From Lindgomyces ingoldianus (Eukaryota > Ascomycota > Dothideomycetes > Pleosporales > Lindgomycetaceae), in assembly GCF_010093535.1 (NCBI RefSeq), contig NW_022985172.1:1342561-1406560 (forward strand): a stretch of 64,000 nucleotides of DNA. The letters are read 5' to 3'. Positions 56,886-64,000 of this stretch are shown one piece after another (position 1 is the first letter of the stretch; every line of letters begins with the position of its first letter). The notes under the pieces are model-generated. The model saw only the letters and a list, made by a program, of their open reading frames with translations. It was not told the DNA's origin and searched no databases. The translations under genes and the position numbers were made by a program.

Positions 56886-59856
56886 CCCAATTGTCTCCGT
56901 GGTAGCTTCCACCTCTCAGGTGGCTTGTACTCTTCACTAGTTCCAAGAGGCTGCTTATCTTAACATTGTTGCCCCTGCTCTTCCCGCTTCTTCGCACGAT
57001 TTCTTCAACTTACAATCCCATTTTATAGACTATGGCTCGCTTCCTCATCATTCACTGTCAATGGGCCTGCCCATCAACCTCGGTACATGATAGTAACGCG
57101 GAATCCATCCCTTAGATTGTTGATTTTCTCGAGGTCCATCCTAGGCAGATGTTTCAGTTTAAGCATGTCAAGCCTCCATCTCGTCATCTTCAGAAGTAGA
57201 GTATATATTCGCCAGATACGCTCGCGCTCCTTATACGTAAGCAAAGGCAAGAGAATCTACCCACAAAGGCCTAGAATATTCCTCTATTCTTGAGACTTTC
57301 GGGAAACAGGAGAATGTGTGTATCAGAGACAGTCCCTAGAGCGTTATTGACGTTTTCCTACCGAGGCAGGATGAGGGGGTAGCATGCTAGACCACACTCT
57401 CTTACAACTAGGGCCACTCTTCTCCCCTTGGGAACTTAGTTTCGACGATGCACTCTTAGTTGGAGATGGTGTCAATTCCACCTCCGTCGTCACTAGCCAA
57501 AATAAATTCTTGTAGAGACTCTAGAGCCATTATGAATCATCAGCCTACGGAACTTAGCTCTCACGAACCTCCATGCACAAAACTTACCCGTCACATTTTC
57601 CGCAATCATAGGGTTACCCCTATCAATCGGATCATTGAATTTCTCCCTTTCCTAGTTCACAGAATAAATAGCATTGAACGAGAAATGCAGATTTCCATTC
57701 GATGACTGCACGATCCCATAATGTCCATCGCCTTCTCGGACATTTGACTGAATCATGGGGGTTAATTTTCCGTTTGTATTTAAGAAGCTATTGGCCTTTC
57801 TACAGATCCTAGAAGTAACGCATGTTGGTTGTGAGGGATATGGAGAGGAGAAGGTAAGTTTGGTATAAATATATCCTAGTAAACATAACGGCACCCCTCA
57901 ATCCAATTCCCTAAAATCGAGTTGGTTGATCCTGCCCCAACGCACAATTACTTTTCCTAATCCTCAGCAAATCCACAATCCTAAACTCCTTCTTAACAAG
58001 CCCCTGATCCGTGGTCTAAGATAAATACTTCCTGGCCTACTTATCAAGCGCCTTGTTCCCAGTCACTCCCCCCAATCGCGCAGCAATCAGGAATATTTGC
58101 GCATTACGAACGAGAACTTTCCATTTTAGTCTTCACTGAATGTGAAAATTACGTACCGGAACCTGCCGCTGCAGTTTCCATCATCCCAGCGCACTGTCTA
58201 GGTGTCGAAACCGCTTTTCACTGGCCGAGAAAGGTGAAGTTGTAGGAGGCCGGCTTGGGGAAGTTAAGTCCGGCGGTGTAGAGCGCCGGTAGAGCGCGTT
58301 CTGATTAGTTTTGATTTCAATTGATACATGCTCCTTAGCGCTACTTATTTAATCCCAGGTGTAGAAGCATTCATGAGCCTGAATTTACGTACGATCATGA
58401 TTGCCTGATTCGCCGGCATGACATATCATAGCCCCCATGTTGTGCATGCAATGCCTCGGATACATCACCATTGAATTGGATATTACCCACCAAATTCGAA
58501 TATGATATAGTGGCGTCCTATATTATTTGCGGTTTCGGACCAGGGGGTTGAATCATGGCATTGAGAGTTCAATGGGCTCGGGGTGGAATCGGCCGATAGG
58601 AGTGTCTGAGGGGCTATAAGGGTAGTACCATTTATGATCAATAAGGCGAAGCTTTGGATTATGGATTTTATGGATTCTCGCAGTCAGTTAACTCGAGAAA
58701 GGTTTGGAGTTGTTTGTGATATCGAAGCCTACTACTATGGATGGCGAGAATAAGAGTGTGGAAATTAGCAATTCCGTGAATTTCATTTTCAGCCCTCTAT
58801 GAGCTAATGCTTTATGCTAGCGCAAACTTGCATGAAGTAGCATCACTCTTGGTGTCCTAGTATAACTTTTTCTTTTCCATGACCCCTTTTTCGTTCTATG
58901 ATTTATGGTGGGTTCTAGTAATTTGCTTCTGGGCTCGCCCTTTATCATCAAACGCTCTGCTTTCATATGCCAAGGGTTTAAGTCACTTGAATTTAGAAGT
59001 CAATCGGTCTTCTATAGAAGGTGATACTTCTATCCTAGGCAGATCAGAAAGTAGAGAGGTTGGGATATTGTTGAATCTAAAGCATCCCACCATTTCGAGG
59101 CTACAATTCAGCGCCCTTTGTGTGCCAGTCAACTATCGCTACAATGTGCTACTTTGCGCCACGCTACTCCGGCATTAGCTCCCTGAAGTCCAGTGGCAAT
59201 AATTTCCAACCCAATCGAAGTTTCCTAGGAATGAGCAACGCATCTCTCCAGGTTTGGTGGTTGTTGTCAAATATATTCTTTTTCTTACTATGGACCTTGT
59301 TCCGGTCCCAATAGGTGCCTGGTGTTGGATTTTGTCATGGGACGAAGGGTCATATGATAATAACCTCGCCGTACCAGGAAGCGGAGAACAGCGCTAAATA
59401 TCGTCGATGGGCCTGCACTACCTATCCTTAAATGCTCTCTTCCTGTACTTCCATCTTAGGTTCATTTAATCTTTGAATCCGTTTTGGAGGCGAATGACTC
59501 TCTGCGTTAGAGACGCGCTAAGATATCCCTGGGGGAGAAACTGAAGCTGAGGCTACTAGGGATTCTCCGGCGAGCTATCATGTCGAAATGAAACTTAGCA
59601 CACCGGTCACGACTTTAGGCGCAGCTAGGAAAGAAAAGTCATGATTGACTGTTTCGCTAAAGAATCGGGCACCTCATTTCAGCCTCCCGCCTTAACACCT
59701 CGAATATAGCATAGAGACATGTTCGATCCAAAGTTCTGCAATGGAACTCCACTGCTTCCCATCACTTGTCTTTACTGCCCCAACCAAGATGAAAATAGGT
59801 GCGGGCTAAACTGAAATCGTACACATTATCTGCTAGGACTTCCTTACAATCTCCCC
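56886..59856. other. 3 kb gene-poor flank
   Basis: Composition returns to normal immediately after the element. A plus-strand frame 57032-57274 (ATG to TAG, 81 codons) is protein-like but has two internal TAG codons (FLEVHPRQMFQFKHVKPP, LALLIRKQRQENLP), so it may be a relic. The rest, including short frames near 58879-59314, shows nothing I recognise. Confidence 0.35.
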
Positions 59857-62159
59857 TTAGACTTGCTGTGGGGTATCCACCGAGCTCTTCTCCGTACTTC
59901 CAACCGCCTTCGTTGACCCCTGATCCAAGCTCCCCATATCTCCACCCTGATCAAGCTTTCCCTCTGGCAAATCGTCGAACTCACCCCTCTCATACCTATC
60001 AACAAACGCATTGAACCCATCCCGGCCGTCCATTCGATAACCCCCAAAGTACGTTGCCCCATTGACAACAACCAAGACTCCTTCCATACTACACACAATT
60101 CTCAACACACCACGAATCTCATCCACGTTGTCGCAATTGATGACAGTAAGCCCCCAGACCTGACTACTGAGCCAGACATACACAAGTCCTAGCGCACGAC
60201 CCAGCGTGATGAATACGAGCAAAAGCACGAGCGCGATCATAGTGATGACAAGATTCCCACCCCACTGTGCAGCGAAGAAGAACGTGAGCACAAGGAGGAG
60301 GCCAGCTTCCATGAAGCCTGTGAATAGGGTGATGAGTGGACTGCGGCCTTCGGTCGAGAGGTGGATGAGGAGATAGACGGGTCGCCATCGTCGAGCAGAC
60401 ATGGTGCGGCCGATGAAGCCAGCCTTGATGACGTCGACGAAGTTACGCCCACTGAAAATGTACGCAACGCGGGGGCGGGTGTAGGCAATCACTCGCGAGA
60501 AGATACTAGGGTGCTTTCCGTTCGGCTTAAGGTTGGCGTTGTGAGCAGTTGGAGACGGAGCCTTGCGGAAGATCCGAGATGCCAGGTCCCGAATGGCGAG
60601 GACGTAGGGGGGTAAAAGCGGCGGAAGGTGTGTAGCTGTTGTCTCTCCAGTTTCACTGTTGGATACAATTTCAGCGAGGCAATCTTTCGCTGAAGTGGAA
60701 AGAGCGTAGACTGGGTCCACGTAGTTAGTGTCTTGAAGTGTTGGAGAGGAATGTCGCCAGCGGGAATCGGTACCTTTTACACGCTCGTGGTCACTCGCTT
60801 CCCAAGACAGGTAGCGGAACAACGCGTTGACCCCAGCACTGAGCCCAAGATACAGGCCAGTCCAGCTAGAACATAGGTTAGTGAGTCATTCGTCGCATTT
60901 CCGAGTAGACATGAATATAGGCAAAGAGATATCCCATACTCTGTATATCCAAGGCTGTCATCGCACCCAAAAATGAACTTAGGCACTCCGAGGTATTGGA
61001 AGAGCGGATAGACTGCCAGCGCGAAGATTATAATTTGGGCTGCAGCTACCAGGAGGGCAGGCGCATGCCAAAGATGCCATCGCCTCTCCCATCTGGCGGC
61101 CAAGTCTTTGATGGCAACGAAATGAGCCTTGACATCATCACTGCTCTTATTCGATGACCAGTCTTGCAAGTCTTGCAGGTTCTCTTCCTGCTCTGCACTA
61201 CCGTCCTTGCTAGCTTTCCCCAGTGCGCCGATCATAGCGAGGGCAGCGATTCCGAATACGGCGAGCGTATGAGAATTGGACTGCTTGACGGCAGACATCT
61301 AGCTCCACGTTAGCAAGGACCAATGAAGAGTTGAATGGCGATCTTGAAAGAATGAGATCTATCGAGCTTACACTTTGTACGGGTAGACCGAGAGTGTAGA
61401 AAGCAGTGGTTAGTCCAACCAAAGCACTTGTCGTATACGCCTCTGAACTGCGAGGGACATACCTTGCGGCAATATTGTCAGGGTACAGAGAAGCGAGAAA
61501 TGCATGCGGAGCAGCACTCACAAATTTCCGAAGGCGAGGAATGTGGGAAGTAGTGCCATCAAAGTGGTTGCCGCCGATGACCCCATCTTTTCATACTCTG
61601 CCTTATTTGATAACACTTCGTCGATCTGCGCCGCGCATGCACTGTTGGCCCCCACACCTATGTATGCACCGTGAATATAATACCAGGTCTGAGTAGTCAT
61701 GTTGGCTATGGCATCGAGATAGCTTGACACGTAGTCGGGATGAGGGAAGTCTGCTTGCGGCATCCCCTTCGATGATAGCCACTCTGCATTTTCGCGGGAT
61801 GCATTGAGAAGTACTGCGCTGTATTTATTATACTCGTCTCTAGTCAGATTTGATTGCGCAAACTGGGTCAGGTTCCCCGTTTGTTCCGATTCGGGTGGGA
61901 CGGTTGGGTCATCGTAAGAGTCCCAGTACCAGAGCGCAGAATAGAAGAGCGTATAGAGGTCTACCAATAGGGAACTCTGGTTTGCGATAGCCTCTTGCAA
62001 ATTCAGTCGGTCGTCATGTATGCTGATTTGAAAACGGCCTATCGTGGCCTTGTGTGGGTTCGTATTGACTCCATCCTTTGAGGTTGCGAGGACTGCTTGT
62101 ACAAACACAACACAAGCGATTAGCAAGCCGCGCATCCAGCCTTTAGGATGCCCAACCAT
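59857..62159 (-). CDS. polytopic membrane protein with signal peptide
   Basis: Predicted 698-residue protein. Minus-strand exons 62159-61522, 61462-61372, 61298-60940 and 60865-59857 sum to 2,097 bases, exactly 699 codons. The N-terminus WMRGLLIACVVFVQAVLA is a signal peptide. A luminal or extracellular domain of about 190 residues with several N-glycosylation sequons (NQSS, NLTQ, NLTR, NATN is spliced out) follows. Hydrophobic segments then come from exon 1's end onward: LMALLPTFLAFG, SALVGLTTAFYTLGLPV, TLAVFGIAALAMIGALG, ALLVAAAQIIIFALAVY, a GLYLGLSAGVNALF span, and a C-terminal group LITLFTGFMEAGLLLVLTFF and LVITMIALVLLLVFITLG. Intron 3 starts GTATGG and has CACTAAC then TTCTAG. No named family; probably a fungus-specific membrane protein. 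Confidence 0.75.
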
Positions 62160-63553
62160 GGCTCCGGCAGAACAAAAAATGAACAGTGCACCAGATCTTG
62201 AAGAGGGTTGAAAGTTTTAAACTGAGAATTATTAATGAACTTTGGGCCAAGGGGTTGATCTCGCAAGACTTTTATATATAACGCGTTGGCACAAAGGATG
62301 CCCCTGAGGCTGGTGCGTCACGAACGTTAAATTCCGTCTCCAACTAGCGGGGATGTGGAAGTTGGGGGCCAATATAGTAGACAGACTGAGTTTAGCGGTG
62401 CCGAAAATAGGAAAATGCTGCTGTGGTGGTCGGCTGTTACTTTGAGAGGCAACAGAAGGCAAACAGGCGGAAAAGGGTTTCTCACCGTCCTCGTCAAGGA
62501 AGTTTTCTTCACCGGTGTGAGCTTGGACCTGGTGTTGCTCTACTTGATTCATAATTGGCTATTGGGTGGCCGGGAAGCAATCGTCGTACGCAGTAAGTGG
62601 TCCTGGCCTCGAAGAAGCGCTAGCCTATCAACACCGGGAGCCAGTAAGAGGCAGGCTACAATAGATATCTATCAGGGTGAACCGTCAGCGCCACACCTAC
62701 AATAGCGTAGAATTTAACAGTCCACTCTAGAGAAATGGACAAGAGGGATCTTTCTTAGAAGGAAAGATTATTAAGGGACTCTTTGATTGTTATCACTTAA
62801 ATTACTGTATTGTAAGTCCAGTCACGCAACCTACTAGCACCGGCCCAAGAGTTCAGGGTGTGTACCTTGCGTATCACGATGTCGGACCGTAACACTACTC
62901 TAAATGGCGAACGTCCGTCCCCTTGTGGCGAGAAACCCTGCGTAGCGAGAACCCGCCTGATTTTAATCATAACAAAGTCAGCAACGGTCAAGAGACGCTA
63001 TACCCTAAATCTCGGAATAAACACCTTAAATCTTGCGGTTTGTCTATACTTCATGCCGTCCGGGGAGGATTCCTCCTCAGCCTGTAAAACCACATTTCAC
63101 CACAGGCTTAGACAACGGCAGCACTCCGACAGTCTCGGAATTACTACAAAGTTCGTGTATCATGTCCAAAACTTGCTATGCTGTAGAGGAACATGACAAG
63201 ATTTTATCCCAAGAGCAGTGTTCAGATGTTTGTGCTCATTGCCCTTCAATGGCTGTCCAATGCCCCGTCATGCGGGGTTAGCAAACGAGAGTCCCTACAG
63301 GGCCTTCTCATGAGCGGGTTGTTAGCGTCACCCATCCCATGGCCCCATCAGGCTTCTGACGTCTGTAAGTCTCCGGCTGAAACCTTGTCTGACTAGGTAA
63401 CAGAGCCAGCTGTCATGCCTTGTTCATTCTTGATGCCCGTTGTAAACCTACGTACGGACTTCTCAAACGCATCAGGGCACCATGCGCTTTTATTGTTATA
63501 CCCTAGTTCCTGATTTTAGGACTAAAAGTCTTTAAATAGCATGAATTATACGC
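62160..63553. other. intergenic, no gene seen
   Basis: 1.4 kb between the membrane-protein start and the TPR gene's 3' end, holding the promoter of the former. Short plus-strand frames near 62860-63390 have no supporting motif. Confidence 0.4.
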
Positions 63554-64000
63554 TTACTTCCGCTTCCAGCCGAGCTTTTGCAATACCCTGTGCCGTTTGG
63601 ACGCCAACTTAACTGGCTTTGTGGATGAGTGGGCAGTTGTTTCCGGACGCGCATGCTCATCTACTGTCTCGCTCTCGCTTATAGAATTGATATATTCTCT
63701 CTCTTCGCCCAAAGCAGCAAGGGTATCGCGTAAAGTCTGGCACTTTGGATGATCTTTTCCTAGCACCTTTTCATACCCTGAGAGAGTTTTGGAATACCAG
63801 CTTCTAGCATCCTCGACGCGGCGTTGGTACTTGGACAGGGAAGCAAAGCCCCACATGGTATTCAGCGCCGGAATATAAGTTGAGAGGCGGTCAAGCCCGA
63901 TTGCTTTCTCGTATCCTCGCAGCGCCCGCTGGTACATCTCCTCTGCCTCGTCCATCCTGCCTAGTTTCATATAGAGGCCTCCCAAGTTGTTGACCGTAGA
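63554..64000 (-). CDS. TPR-repeat protein, 3' end (partial)
   Basis: The frame is open from the window edge to a TAA/TAG-type stop at 63554, giving the last 148 residues. It contains TPR helices: LGGLYMKLGRMDEAEEMYQR then ALRGYEKAIG, a degenerate WGFASLSKYQRRVEDARSWY repeat, and LSGYEKVLGKDHPKCQTLRD. This is the kinesin-light-chain-like TPR arrangement that ends many fungal NB-ARC or NACHT STAND proteins. The tail is Lys/Arg-rich (ASKRHRVLQKLGWKRK). The N-terminal effector and nucleotide-binding parts, if any, lie outside the window. Confidence 0.82.
   Translation of the reverse strand, partial: STVNNLGGLYMKLGRMDEAEEMYQRALRGYEKAIGLDRLSTYIPALNTMWGFASLSKYQRRVEDARSWYSKTLSGYEKVLGKDHPKCQTLRDTLAALGEEREYINSISESETVDEHARPETTAHSSTKPVKLASKRHRVLQKLGWKRK

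Noticed and set aside
57922..57936. Fifteen bases (TTGGTTGATCCTGCC) resembling the 5' end of 18S rRNA
   Set aside because: The similarity does not extend to either side; a chance match or tiny fragment, not an rRNA gene.
1..64000. tRNA genes and CRISPR arrays
   Set aside because: No cloverleaf with matching A and B boxes was found by eye, and no regularly spaced repeats; CRISPR is not expected in a fungus.

Overview
The window looks like a chromosome segment of a filamentous ascomycete (Pezizomycotina; Leotiomycetes is my best guess from overall gene flavour, not proven). The evidence is short introns of about 47-160 bases with CTAAC-type branch points, HET-domain and F-box genes, a MYND-finger gene, a DUF4267 gene, and repeats that have become very AT-rich and TpA-rich in the way repeat-induced point mutation (RIP) leaves them.

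Layout. 1-2.3 kb: possible tail of a plus-strand coding region, then an intact six-exon F-box gene (minus) that includes a 16-base micro-exon. 4.4-8.0 kb: two decayed plus-strand genes, an alpha/beta-hydrolase relic and an unrecognised family relic. 8.5-17.3 kb: a minus-strand block of two HET-domain incompatibility-type genes separated by an AT-rich repeat relic and two short-chain dehydrogenase/reductase (SDR) genes. 17.9-24.6 kb: a four-helix membrane protein gene, a MYND gene and a small gene with a conserved Cys-x2-Cys motif. 24.6-35.3 kb: gene-poor, with one DUF4267 membrane gene and a few coding-like scraps. 35.3-42.2 kb: a six-exon gene for a protein of about 1,600 residues rich in coiled coil, divergent from a small secreted/single-pass membrane protein gene. 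43.5-44.4 kb: membrane-protein remnants.

44.54-56.88 kb is the most striking part: a 12.3 kb AT-rich block bounded by terminal inverted repeats and a matching 6-base target duplication. Inside it I can resolve two intact-ended pogo/Fot1-like elements (one inserted into the other), a third with a large internal deletion, one hAT-like element with a perfect 8-base target duplication, and one 288-base solo LTR with a perfect 5-base target duplication. The LTR has kept normal base composition. The flanks outside the block return abruptly to normal composition.

56.9-64.0 kb: mostly non-coding sequence, then a four-exon polytopic membrane protein gene and the 3' end of a TPR-repeat gene that runs off the window. 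Exon structures were worked out by hand from splice signals and frame. Each multi-exon model given closes exactly in frame, but none has been tested against transcripts.
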